A DNA stretch of 64,000 bases, taken from Enterococcus ureilyticus. GTDB lineage: Bacteria > Bacillota > Bacilli > Lactobacillales > Enterococcaceae. A program made the position numbers and the translations under genes. Positions 45,397 to 53,208 of this stretch are shown piece after piece (positions within the stretch are counted from its first letter, which is position 1; each line of letters begins with the position of its first letter). Under the pieces are notes generated by a model, which saw only the letters and a program-made list of their open reading frames with translations, was not told the DNA's origin and did no database searches. Location of the stretch: contig NZ_MIKC01000001.1 of NCBI RefSeq assembly GCF_001730315.1, forward strand, positions 248,001 through 312,000. Reading direction: 5' to 3'.

Positions 45397-45948
45397 TTAG
45401 TCTGTTTCGATTAAACCATATTTGCCATCTTTACGACGATAAACAATGCTTGTTCCATTTGTTTCTGAATCTTCAAAGATAAAAAAGTTATGTCCTAACA
45501 TGTTCATTTGTAAAACAGCTTCTTCGCTATCCATAGGTTTTAAAGAAAGACGTTTTGTACGAACGATGTCTAATTCTGGCGTTTCATCTGGTGTTTCTTC
45601 ACCATTTAAGAAAATAGCTGCTTTCGCAGTGTTCATCCCTGTTTCACGAGATTTACGATTAATTTTTGTTTTAAATTTGCGGATTTGGCGTTCTAGCTTG
45701 TCTACAACCAAATCAACACTTGCATATAAGTCAGGTGATGTTTCTTCCGCACGTAAAACTAAATAAGGTAGAGGAATCGTAACCTCGACTTTAGCGGTTT
45801 TTTCAGTGTATACTTTCAAATTCACATGAACGGTCGCTTCAGGTGAATCACTGAAATAACGTTCTAATTTGCCGACTTTTTTCTCTACATAGTCTCGGAT
45901 TGCTTCAGTAACTTCGATGTTTTCTCCACGCACATTATATCTAAACAT
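45397..45948 (-). CDS. hpf: Ribosome hibernation promoting factor, long form
   Basis: 183 residues. The N-terminal S30AE domain (MFRYNVRGENIEVTEAIRDY...) binds the ribosome; after a linker (about 95-125) the C-terminal domain (RTKRLSLKPMDSEEAVLQMN) dimerises to form 100S particles, as long HPFs do. The ATG at 45946-45948 follows AAAGGGG by 8 nt; six extra codons upstream are untranslated. It stands between the comF operon and secA. Confidence 0.95.
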   Translation of the reverse strand: MFRYNVRGENIEVTEAIRDYVEKKVGKLERYFSDSPEATVHVNLKVYTEKTAKVEVTIPLPYLVLRAEETSPDLYASVDLVVDKLERQIRKFKTKINRKSRETGMNTAKAAIFLNGEETPDETPELDIVRTKRLSLKPMDSEEAVLQMNMLGHNFFIFEDSETNGTSIVYRRKDGKYGLIETD

Positions 45949-46020
45949 AACAATTACCCCTTTCATCTGACACTAAAGAAGGAATAAAAGGACCACTCTG
46001 TTATCCTTCTTCTTAATTCT

Positions 46021-46049
46021 ATTATAACGAATTATCCTGCTTTTGCCAA
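46021..46049 (-). promoter_or_regulatory. hpf promoter
   Basis: On the minus strand TTGGCA (46044-46049) and TATAAT (46021-46026) are exactly 17 bp apart, about 70 bases before the start. It looks like a housekeeping sigma-A promoter. Confidence 0.8.
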
Positions 46050-46085
46050 CAAAATTGCGGCTGAATTTTTATTTTAATTGATCGT

Positions 46086-46775
46086 CTATCTTGCAAGAGA
46101 AAACGTATACAGTTTTGCTGGATGATTCGCTAAAATAACTTGTGCTCCATGAAAAAGCGTACGCCCAGTCGTATAGATATCGTCGACAAGAATAATATCT
46201 CTATTTAAGACAGCTTTTTGCCCCTCTTGTGTTAGTTTGAAGGGTTGCTTTAAGCTTAATCGCTCCTTTCTCGTTTTTTGTACTTGAGATAGTCCATGAG
46301 CAAATCGGATAAGGTGGGGTTCATATGGAATGCCTGCTGCATCCAGTAAACCTTCAACTTGATTAAAGCCTCGCACTTCCATCCTTTCTTTTGAAATTGG
46401 CATCGGAATAGCTAAAAAAGATTTTTTTTGTTTAAAATAGGATTGTAAATACGGTACAAAACTATGCCTAAGTCTGTAATCCCCTTTAAATTTATAGAGT
46501 TCAAACCATTCTTGCATCGCCTGATTGTAAGAAAAGAGTGCTTCGTGTTGGAAATTGTAGTTTGGATAAATTTGTTGCCATCTTAAGCAATCTTTACAAT
46601 AAGCTGTTTGAGTAGACTGACGTTGACATCCTTGACAGCTATCTTTTTTTTCCAATAATTGAAATGTTTTCATGCATCTTGAGCATAATTGTTCTGACAA
46701 GATTTTTTGGGGTAAAAAAATTTCTTTGAGCGTTAAATTTCTATTAATTGTTTGATGGCAATAGTTACAATTCAT
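46086..46775 (-). CDS. comFC: Competence protein ComFC (phosphoribosyltransferase-like)
   Basis: 229 residues. An N-terminal zinc-ribbon area (MNCNYCHQT, LCSRCMKTF, CQGCQR, YCKDC) precedes a PRTase-type domain with the PRPP motif DIILVDDIYTTGRT. The ATG overlaps the end of comFA (GATGAATTGTAA), with AAGGGG 7-8 nt upstream. ComF proteins take part in DNA uptake and transformation, though enterococci are not known to be readily transformable. Confidence 0.92.
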   Translation of the reverse strand: MNCNYCHQTINRNLTLKEIFLPQKILSEQLCSRCMKTFQLLEKKDSCQGCQRQSTQTAYCKDCLRWQQIYPNYNFQHEALFSYNQAMQEWFELYKFKGDYRLRHSFVPYLQSYFKQKKSFLAIPMPISKERMEVRGFNQVEGLLDAAGIPYEPHLIRFAHGLSQVQKTRKERLSLKQPFKLTQEGQKAVLNRDIILVDDIYTTGRTLFHGAQVILANHPAKLYTFSLAR

Positions 46776-48093
46776 CAATTAATCCCCTTGCTTTACCTAT
46801 TGTGTTCATTTTCTTAATTTGCTTAATCGCCCCTTTCATAGCATTGGTACAACCATCATGTAAAAACCAAACTTCACCTGCAGTGTATTTTTGCCTTCGG
46901 TCCACTCTGCCAGCAATCTGAACAAGGGCGGACATTGTAAAAACAGGATGGTTTGCTCCTAAAACAATGACAGAGACACCATCAAATGTTACACCACGTT
47001 CTAAGATAGTAGAAGTTAGAAGAATACGGTATTCTTTGTTTCTCATCTTTAAAACCTTGTCTAAGCGCTCTGGGTCTTGCGAATGAACACAGGCTAGTGA
47101 TGTTTCTAGAAATTTTTTTTCAACAGTGCCTTTTAATTGCTCCATCAAAGAAATACTAGGGCAAAAAATCAACACATCATTTTTATCCACTAATTTGTGG
47201 ATCTTTGCTACTAATTCTTTAGGACAATGACCTTTCTTGATTTTCTCATGCCAACGATGACACCATTTTATTTTAGGAACCGGCAATACTCTTCGATGAT
47301 AACGTGCTGGTAAAATACTTGTCTGTAATTCATTTTGCTCTGTCTTTTTATTTAGCTCCTTGGTTGGTGTTGCCGTTAGATAAATTAGTGATCCGTGCTC
47401 TTTAATCGCTTGCTTCACTCCATATTGTAGTAATGAGTTATCAACAAATGGAAACGCATCTACTTCGTCGATGATCAATACATCAAAAGCCTGATAAAAA
47501 CGTAATAGCTGATGTGTTGTACAAATAAGCAATTTAGTATAACAGTACGTTTCTGCCATCTTTCCATGAAGAATGATTAGCGGTTCATCAGGAAAAACAG
47601 CTTGGATTCTCGGGAGCAGTTCTAAACAAACATCTACTCTTGGAGAAGCGATGCCTACTCGAAAGCCAGCTTCTAATGCATGATGAATCGTTTTAAACAA
47701 CATTTCTGTTTTTCCAGCACCAGTGACCGCCCAAATCATTCTTGATTCAGCATTTTTTACAGTCGTCAACAACTGATCAGATACTTGTTGCTGACCTATA
47801 GTCAGTTTGCCTTCCCAAGAAAAATGAACGTTTCTTTTGACTGGTTTTGGTTCTGCTAAGTGATAAAATTGTTGTCCTGTATCCACCCTCCCTAATTGGA
47901 TACACTCTGGACAATAATAAGAGTGATTCACTAACTGTACTATAGCTTTCAAATGAATCTGTCCACAACGTAAACACTGGATTTCATTTTCATTCAGTTC
48001 TTGCATTGTTGGAAATGTTTGATATTTTTTTGCAATCATACTGCTATCATTAAGTTCTTGTTCTAAAACTTTTCTTCCCCATAATTCTTGCAT
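46765..48093 (-). CDS. comFA: Competence DNA translocase/helicase ComFA
   Basis: 442 residues. Four cysteines (CLRCG and CPEC, about 40-65) form a zinc finger. A DEAD-like motor follows: Walker A AVTGAGKTEM, Walker B LIIDEVDAFP, TATPT and, in the second domain, QIAGRVDRR. It pulls single-stranded DNA inward in competent cells. GAGGGGGAAAA precedes the ATG. No clear ComX-type box was seen upstream. Confidence 0.92.
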   Translation of the reverse strand: MQELWGRKVLEQELNDSSMIAKKYQTFPTMQELNENEIQCLRCGQIHLKAIVQLVNHSYYCPECIQLGRVDTGQQFYHLAEPKPVKRNVHFSWEGKLTIGQQQVSDQLLTTVKNAESRMIWAVTGAGKTEMLFKTIHHALEAGFRVGIASPRVDVCLELLPRIQAVFPDEPLIILHGKMAETYCYTKLLICTTHQLLRFYQAFDVLIIDEVDAFPFVDNSLLQYGVKQAIKEHGSLIYLTATPTKELNKKTEQNELQTSILPARYHRRVLPVPKIKWCHRWHEKIKKGHCPKELVAKIHKLVDKNDVLIFCPSISLMEQLKGTVEKKFLETSLACVHSQDPERLDKVLKMRNKEYRILLTSTILERGVTFDGVSVIVLGANHPVFTMSALVQIAGRVDRRQKYTAGEVWFLHDGCTNAMKGAIKQIKKMNTIGKARGLIDEL

Positions 48094-48181
48094 TTTTCCC
48101 CCTCTATAATTAAACTACGCATTTTTTGTTTGAGATTTTTTCTTTTTCGAAACTTATATAATTACTGTGGGAAAATTATAA

Positions 48182-48220
48182 AACTCAACTGTGCTACTAG
48201 AAAAGTAGCACAGTTGAGTT
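48182..48220 (-). terminator. Terminator after the 277-residue membrane gene
   Basis: An 18-bp almost perfect inverted repeat (AACTCAACTGTGCTACT and complement) with a 4-base loop is followed by TTTTATAATTTT on the minus strand. Confidence 0.85.
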
Positions 48221-48229
48221 ATTCGTGAT

Positions 48230-49063
48230 TTAGTAATTTGTCCATTCTTCTTCGTTCATTTGGTGAATCATTTTTTGAGCATAAACTGTATAATAGGTCT
48301 CTCCACCATGTTCTAGAACATAGTTAAAATGAGTCGCTGCCTGATCAAAAGTTGCCGTTTTTAAATAGAGTTTCCCAATTTCAAAATGAAGACCTACTTT
48401 TTTTAGCATTTCTTTTTCAGTTGCAAGAAAATCAAATAATTTTGTCAGAGCATTTTTATCATTTGTTAAAACCAAATAATGACGGTAAAAAATCGTATCT
48501 ACAGAATCATAAAATTGCTGAATCTGTCTTGGAAACTTTCTTCGACTTTTTAACGATCGAATAACATCGATCGTTGCTTTCAGCCCCTCAAGATCGTTAC
48601 TTTCTTTGTAATAATTTCCAAGTAAATTATAATATTGAAGTGTAATATCTAGCGTTCCAGCTTCAAAATCGATGTCCTCTAAGTTTTTTTTCATCTCTAC
48701 TAAGTCACCAGCATAGTAATCTGACAATGCCTGAAAATACTTTTGATAGTTATTGATACCTGTTTTATTGTAAAAAGGTTTATTTAACAATTGCAAATTT
48801 ATTGCTACATATTTTTTTGGATCACACTCCATCGTTAAAATCGTACGAATTTGCAGAACTTTTTTCCTTACTCGTATTGTGCTAAAGAGTACTAACATAA
48901 ATAAGCCAAAAAGACCTAATAATCCTATGTGATAATTTAATAGATAGAGCGTCATCAATGGAATAAATAAAATCAGACCTAGCACACATACGATAAGTAA
49001 ATAACCTCTTAAACGTTTAACCTCTTTAACATATTCTTCAACTGTTTTTTGATTTTTTTCCAT
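48230..49063 (-). CDS. Membrane protein with helical cytoplasmic domain, unknown
   Basis: 277 residues, not recognised. Two adjacent transmembrane helices (about 20-42 and 46-64) are followed by a soluble, helix-rich region that looks TPR-like (YQKYFQALSDYYAGDLVEMK, LQYYNLLGNYYKESNDLEGL, LHFEIGKLYLKTATFDQAAT). The ATG at 49061-49063 is chosen for GTGAGGA 6 nt before it; a GTG four codons earlier is possible. It lies 8 bases after the 190-residue gene and forms an operon with it. A scaffold role is only a guess. Confidence 0.6.
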   Translation of the reverse strand: MEKNQKTVEEYVKEVKRLRGYLLIVCVLGLILFIPLMTLYLLNYHIGLLGLFGLFMLVLFSTIRVRKKVLQIRTILTMECDPKKYVAINLQLLNKPFYNKTGINNYQKYFQALSDYYAGDLVEMKKNLEDIDFEAGTLDITLQYYNLLGNYYKESNDLEGLKATIDVIRSLKSRRKFPRQIQQFYDSVDTIFYRHYLVLTNDKNALTKLFDFLATEKEMLKKVGLHFEIGKLYLKTATFDQAATHFNYVLEHGGETYYTVYAQKMIHQMNEEEWTNY

Positions 49064-49071
49064 CTGATTCC

Positions 49072-49644
49072 TCACATCCTAACCTTGATTTCTTTTTGGT
49101 CTAGTTTTAATTCTTCATAATAATATACGTAATTCAGATTACCTTGATAGTTATAGGTAAAAGTATTAGTCGGTTTTTGACCATTGATTCTCACGTTTTT
49201 ACTCTCTTTATGATGTGAGGTATTGATAAAAAATAGCCGTTTCCCAAAGGATTGATGAATCTCGTTCTCAAAAGAAAAAGGTGCATCTTCGATTGAAGAT
49301 AACATGTCCAACTGATTTTTTATTGCTTCCTTGTCACTTATTAAAGATTTCTGTTCAGAAAAGAAATCTTCCATCTTACTCGTTTGAATAATCTCATAGT
49401 TCTTGCGGCCATTTTTCTCTTTGGCTTTTATGATCATAAGCGTCAAATCAGCCCCATCTGCTAGAAACAAATCGATATGATCCTTTTCTTCTTGCTGATG
49501 AATGATTTGTTCAGAGGCAACACCAGCAAATTTTAGTGCTTGATAAATGCTCACTGCGTAATTTCGTTTAATGTACGCAGCAGTAAAGCCTGAAATAATC
49601 ATCATGCCAAAAAATAACCCGACAACCCATATTCTTTTTTTCAT
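49072..49644 (-). CDS. Membrane-anchored extracytoplasmic protein, unknown
   Basis: 190 residues, not recognised. An N-terminal transmembrane segment (about 5-25, WVVGLFFGMMIISGFTAAYI) precedes a soluble domain presumably outside, with no lipobox and no Cys pair. The C-terminal part (RLFFINTSHHKESKNVRING... and NTFTYNYQGNLNYVYYYEEL) is beta-rich. It is first in a two-gene operon with the TPR-like membrane protein. Confidence 0.6.
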   Translation of the reverse strand: MKKRIWVVGLFFGMMIISGFTAAYIKRNYAVSIYQALKFAGVASEQIIHQQEEKDHIDLFLADGADLTLMIIKAKEKNGRKNYEIIQTSKMEDFFSEQKSLISDKEAIKNQLDMLSSIEDAPFSFENEIHQSFGKRLFFINTSHHKESKNVRINGQKPTNTFTYNYQGNLNYVYYYEELKLDQKEIKVRM

Positions 49645-49719
49645 TCTATTTTACTCCCAACATTTTCCTTTTTCTTAAATTCTACCAAACCGAGAAGTTT
49701 TTTCAAGAGACAAAAAAAA

Positions 49720-49756
49720 TAGTGAGCCTTAACGCATTATGCATTTTGGCTCACTG
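49720..49756 (-). terminator. Terminator after the PTS IIB gene
   Basis: AGTGAGCC pairs with GGCTCACT (stem extended by T/A), and eight T residues follow on the minus strand. It starts 6 bases after the stop. Confidence 0.85.
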
Positions 49757-49761
49757 TTTCT

Positions 49762-50085
49762 TTATTTATTTTCAATTAAATTTAACGCTTGCTGTAAAAC
49801 TTTCTCCCCGTTCATCATGCCATAATCTGCCATGTTGATTACTTCTAAAGGAATTCCTTTTGGTGCCAAACGTTTCTCAAAATCGCCTTTCATAAAGCGA
49901 ACTTGCGGGCCTAATAATAAAACATCTACTGGTTTACTCTCCAAATTGTTGTCCGCATCTGAGGCAGATACTGCAAAAATATCAGCATCCAGACCTTGTG
50001 CGTCTGCTGCTTTTTGCATTTTCGTTACTAATAAACTTGTACTCATTCCTGCAGAACAGACAAGCATAATTGTTTTTTTAGCCAT
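49762..50085 (-). CDS. PTS lactose/cellobiose-family IIB component, orphan
   Basis: 107 residues. The phosphorylated Cys lies in IMLVCSAGMSTSLLV (Cys10), the IIB P-loop of the lactose/cellobiose (Lac) family. LLGPQVRFM and the C-terminal ADYGMMNGEKVLQQALN are typical. It would pass phosphate from IIA to a IIC-bound beta-glucoside or chitobiose. No IIA or IIC gene is near and the gene has its own terminator, so partners are elsewhere. A cre overlaps its promoter. Confidence 0.9.
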   Translation of the reverse strand: MAKKTIMLVCSAGMSTSLLVTKMQKAADAQGLDADIFAVSASDADNNLESKPVDVLLLGPQVRFMKGDFEKRLAPKGIPLEVINMADYGMMNGEKVLQQALNLIENK

Positions 50086-50144
50086 CTTAATCCCTCTCCT
50101 TTTCTATTGATAACATAACATATTTTTAATTTCTCTTTATTCAT

Positions 50145-50180
50145 AGTATAGTAAAAACCTGATTTTTGTCAACGCTTCCT
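50145..50180 (-). promoter_or_regulatory. PTS IIB promoter overlapped by a cre
   Basis: On the minus strand TTGACA (50167-50172) and TATACT (50145-50150) are 16 bp apart. AGGAAGCGTTGACA (50167-50180) matches the cre consensus at 12 of 14 positions and covers the -35, which predicts CcpA repression. Confidence 0.75.
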
Positions 50181-50206
50181 GCTTTTAAGAGATATCGTTT
50201 TAGGCG

Positions 50207-50494
50207 TTAAATAAGCCAGTTCGATTTTAGTAGTTTATTAAAGACCACATATTCTTTTGCAATATTCACTTGTGCAACTTGATAGCCCGCATTGAGCCAA
50301 CCGTACGCTCCCTTTTCTGGATGTTTATGGTCATTGGCCCACCAATCAACATCTGTTCGAGCGGTTCTTGGAAGTCCTGAATGAGGGAAAAGTAATTCAT
50401 CGAATTGAGTAAACGTTAGAGTAACTTGTGAACCACCGTTGGTTGTTAAATAATGGGTAACGCTATCATATTTTTTCTGACGTTCTTTTGCCAA
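50207..50494 (-). CDS. DUF7662-like small protein
   Basis: 95 residues. KYDSVTHYLTTNGGSQVTLT, FTQFDELLFPHSGLPRTART, DVDWWANDHKHPEKG and YGWLNAGYQVAQVNI follow the pattern I associate with the DUF7662 family, a small domain of unknown function. The likely start is TTG at 50492-50494, 7 nt after AAAGGAG; a GTG three codons earlier touches that site. Transcribed alone. The family call is from memory and moderate. Confidence 0.6.
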   Translation of the reverse strand: MAKERQKKYDSVTHYLTTNGGSQVTLTFTQFDELLFPHSGLPRTARTDVDWWANDHKHPEKGAYGWLNAGYQVAQVNIAKEYVVFNKLLKSNWLI

Positions 50495-50664
50495 ATTCTT
50501 CACTCCTTTTGTTGTTAAGCTGATATTTAGCCACTCTTTTCATCATTATCTCATAAAAATTTAAAGAAGCAAATGAAGGTCTCTTCTCTATTTTTCCTAC
50601 AACGGTTGCTTCTCATTCAGATTTTTTTTATACTTAACGTATTATGTAGAAAAGGAATGAGAAA

Positions 50665-51318
50665 ATGCTTGAAAGTTATTTTACCATTCGCTCTGATGGA
50701 GAAAGTGAAATTGAGATAAAAAAATCACGTTTTATTTGCTCTCTTAAACGAGTATACTCTGAAGATGAAGCAAAAATCTTCATTGCTCAAAAGAAAAAAG
50801 AACATTGGAAAGCGACTCATAATTGCAGTGCCTTCATAATCGGCGAAAAAAGTGCTATCCAACGTAGTAGTGATGATGGCGAGCCTAGCGGTACAGCAGG
50901 GGTTCCGATGTTAGAAGTTTTGAAAAAGCAAGAATTGATCAATGTTGTAGCTGTGGTTACACGTTATTTTGGTGGTACTAAATTAGGCTCCGGTGGTTTG
51001 ATTCGGGCGTATAGCCATGCTGTTTCCCATGCCCTGACAGAAATTGGCTTAGTGGAAGGAAAACTGCAGCAAGAAATCCGTTTAACCATCAGTTATCCAA
51101 ATGTAAGCAAAGTCCAAAATTTCATGGAAAATAATTTATATACCATAAAAGAGACCGTTTATGGCGAACAAGTTACTATTATTTGTTTAGTAGACGAGCC
51201 AAACACTGAGCAATTTATGACCGAAATCGTTGAACAATTAAATGGGCAAGTTCATTTTGATAAGGGTAAATGCTCTTATCATGAACAACCAATTACAAAA
51301 AAAGGAGCAAGTAAATGA
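50665..51318 (+). CDS. yigZ: YigZ/IMPACT family protein
   Basis: 217 residues. The N-terminal UPF0029/Impact domain shows IKKSRFICSLKRV, HNCSAFIIGE, RSSDDGEPSGTAGVPMLEVL and VVTRYFGGTKLGSGGLIRAY. A C-terminal DUF1949 (ferredoxin-like) domain follows. Proteins of this family interact with the translation machinery in eukaryotes; the bacterial role is unclear. AAGGAATGAGAAA precedes the ATG. It overlaps the DUF2829 gene by four bases. Confidence 0.9.
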   Translation: MLESYFTIRSDGESEIEIKKSRFICSLKRVYSEDEAKIFIAQKKKEHWKATHNCSAFIIGEKSAIQRSSDDGEPSGTAGVPMLEVLKKQELINVVAVVTRYFGGTKLGSGGLIRAYSHAVSHALTEIGLVEGKLQQEIRLTISYPNVSKVQNFMENNLYTIKETVYGEQVTIICLVDEPNTEQFMTEIVEQLNGQVHFDKGKCSYHEQPITKKGASK

Positions 51319-51551
51319 CATTTGAAGAAGCATTACCTCACATTAAAAAAGGTGCAAAAGCCGTAAGAAGTGGTTGGGGCGGTTTTGAACTGTACATCGA
51401 ACTTAGAGATGAAATTGGCACATCTGATGGTACTTTTCTACAAGTTACTCCCTATTTTTTAATCAAAACTTCTGATGAAGGCTACAGCATGTTTTCTCCA
51501 ACACCTTGTGATGTTTTAGCGGAAGATTGGAAAATCGTCCACGTAGACTAG
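51315..51551 (+). CDS. DUF2829 (Tad2-family) protein
   Basis: 78 residues: MTFEEALPHIKKGAKAVRSG, WGGFELYIEL, then PYFLIKTSDEGYSMFSPTPC and DVLAEDWKIVHVD. This is the DUF2829 pattern, the domain of phage anti-Thoeris protein Tad2, which sequesters the cyclic ADP-ribose signal of Thoeris defence. It starts in an ATGA overlap with yigZ, so it is co-translated, with no phage genes nearby. Whether this chromosomal copy binds a nucleotide is unknown. Confidence 0.8.
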   Translation: MTFEEALPHIKKGAKAVRSGWGGFELYIELRDEIGTSDGTFLQVTPYFLIKTSDEGYSMFSPTPCDVLAEDWKIVHVD

Positions 51552-51631
51552 TATTAATAGGGAACGAGACTACAGCAGCTGCCCTGAGAATTAAAAAAAG
51601 GGTGCCATTTCTCGCTGTTTATTCAGATTTA

Positions 51632-51676
51632 AAAAGCGAAACAAGACTCGGTTATTTAGTTTTGTCTCGCTTTTTT
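51632..51676 (+). terminator. Terminator after the yigZ-DUF2829 pair
   Basis: AAAAGCGAAACAAGAC pairs with GTTTTGTCTCGCTTTT (two G-U or mismatched positions), and T6 follows. About 80 bases after the stop. Confidence 0.8.
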
Positions 51677-51705
51677 CTTATAAGATTATGAAAAGAGGAC
51701 TTACT

Positions 51706-52470
51706 ATGAATTTTGCAGAATACAGCGGAAAAACAGTTTTTATAACAGGAGCCGCTTCTGGCATTGGACAAGCGCAAGCAATCGCTTTTACCAATCAAGG
51801 TGCCAATGTTTTAGGGATGGACCTTGATGCAGCGGGCTTAGTCATCACTAAAGAAAAAACAAGCAATTCAAAAGGAAAATTTCTAGCTTATACAGGGGAT
51901 ATCACAAAAAAAGAGGATATTATTTCTGCAGTCAAAAAAGGCAATAATACCTTTGGGATGATTCACATTTTATTGAATACTGCTGGTATTTTAGATAACT
52001 ACACGCCGACTTTAGAAACATCCGAAGCGTTATGGGATCGTATTTTAACCGTAAATCTTAAAGGAACCTTTTTAGTTACCAATCACATTCTACCTCAAAT
52101 GTTAAAACAAAAACATGGTGTCGTCGTCAATATGGCTTCCATTGCTGGAAAAGTAGCAGGTGGTGGTGGTGCTGCTTATACTGCATCAAAACATGCGATT
52201 ATCGGATATACAAAACAACTGGATCATGACTATATTAAACAAGGCATCCGCGCAAACGCGATTGCTCCTGGTGCGATTCAAACACCAATGAATGCAGCTG
52301 ATTTTGCTGGTGATGGGAAAATGGCTGAATGGGTCGCCAATGAGGCGCCGGCTGGACGTTGGGCAAAACCGGAAGAAGTTGCTTCACTAACACTTTTTTT
52401 AGCAAGTCAATCTGCAGACTATATTCACGGAACTGTCATGACGATCGATGGTGGTTGGTTGGAAAAATAA
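51706..52470 (+). CDS. Short-chain dehydrogenase/reductase (SDR, FabG-like)
   Basis: 254 residues. Classical SDR motifs: nucleotide-binding TGAASGIGQA, NTAG (from LLNTAGIL), the active-site Ser in MASIAG, YxxxK in AAYTASKHAI, and the C-terminal PGAIQTPMNAADF. It could reduce 3-oxoacyl-ACP, a sugar alcohol or another carbonyl. The ATG at 51706 is used since GAGGA lies 7 nt upstream; six codons before it are not needed. queT follows with its own leader. Confidence 0.88.
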   Translation: MNFAEYSGKTVFITGAASGIGQAQAIAFTNQGANVLGMDLDAAGLVITKEKTSNSKGKFLAYTGDITKKEDIISAVKKGNNTFGMIHILLNTAGILDNYTPTLETSEALWDRILTVNLKGTFLVTNHILPQMLKQKHGVVVNMASIAGKVAGGGGAAYTASKHAIIGYTKQLDHDYIKQGIRANAIAPGAIQTPMNAADFAGDGKMAEWVANEAPAGRWAKPEEVASLTLFLASQSADYIHGTVMTIDGGWLEK

Positions 52471-52488
52471 TAGCCTTAACCATTTTTC

Positions 52489-52633
52489 TATACTTTACAA
52501 ATCGCTGGATGTTCGGTAACATAAATCCCAGTGAAGCAATTCACACTATGGCACTTTAGTTGGCAGTTTTTGTCACGTCCTTTGGTCATAGTTATTACTA
52601 AAACAGGCATCTGTTTTACAAAGGAGAACACAA
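52489..52633 (+). promoter_or_regulatory. Structured leader of queT (candidate regulatory RNA)
   Basis: After a TATACT (52489-52494) with a poor -35, the leader folds into CTGGAT...ATCCCAG (52505 on) and a GCAA-tetraloop hairpin GTGAA/TTCAC (52531-52544). TCCTTTG (52578-52584) can pair with CAAAGGA (52619-52625), which contains the queT ribosome-binding site. AAAACAG/CTGTTTT is nested between. The neighbouring gene type is often under preQ1 riboswitches, yet I could not match the preQ1-I or -II consensus. Confidence 0.5.
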
Positions 52634-53140
52634 ATGAATCATTTACCCCCACAGACTACAGCCTGGTCTGTCATTTCCTTGACAAAAATGGCTTTGATCA
52701 CAGCGCTTTATATCGTTGTCACTCTTTTTTTAGCTCCGTTTAGTTTTGGTGCTATTCAACTCAGGTTTTCAGAACTGTTTAATTTTCTACCGCTTTTTAA
52801 CAAACGCTATATCGTAGCTATTACTTTAGGTGTCGCTATCGCAAATTTTGCGTCACCATTAGGTTTAGTTGATGTTATTATCGGTAGTTCATCGACGTTT
52901 ATTGTCTTAATTATATCTTATTATGCAACAAAACAATTCAAAAGTCTGAACAAAAAAATGGTTGTAACTACGATTATTTGTTCGGTATCCATGTTTACAG
53001 TCGCTGGACAATTGACTTACTTTTACCAGCTCCCTTTTTTCTACACATGGTTAACTGTTGCCATTGGTGAAGCGTTATCTATGTCAATTGGTGGCATTTT
53101 GGTCTACTGGATCAACGAAAAAATCGATTTAACCAAATAA
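52634..53140 (+). CDS. queT: Queuosine precursor transporter QueT
   Basis: 168 residues with five or six hydrophobic helices (YIVVTLFLAPFSFGAIQLRF, SELFNFLPLFNKRYI, GLVDVIIGSSSTFIVL). It matches the QueT (DUF988, COG4708) S-component of an ECF transporter, which brings in the queuosine precursor preQ1 or queuine. AAAGGAGAACACAA precedes the ATG. The ECF energising module is not in the window. Confidence 0.88.
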   Translation: MNHLPPQTTAWSVISLTKMALITALYIVVTLFLAPFSFGAIQLRFSELFNFLPLFNKRYIVAITLGVAIANFASPLGLVDVIIGSSSTFIVLIISYYATKQFKSLNKKMVVTTIICSVSMFTVAGQLTYFYQLPFFYTWLTVAIGEALSMSIGGILVYWINEKIDLTK

Positions 53141-53147
53141 AAAAAGA

Positions 53148-53197
53148 AAATAAATGCTGTGAATGTCCAAATGGAATGGGCTTTACAGCATTTATTT
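53148..53197. terminator. Bidirectional terminator between queT and gntR-type gene
   Basis: AAATAAATGCTGT pairs with ACAGCATTTATTT over a 24-base loop; T-rich sequence flanks both sides. It serves two converging genes. Confidence 0.8.
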
Positions 53198-53208
53198 ATT
53201 TTACTCAT

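Noticed and set aside
48094-48181. ComX/late-competence box upstream of comFA
   Set aside because: No TACGAATA-like element was found; only a Bacillus/Streptococcus expectation suggested it.
52501-52633. Canonical preQ1-I or preQ1-II riboswitch
   Set aside because: The conserved blocks I recall for these classes were not found, so only an unnamed structured leader is reported.
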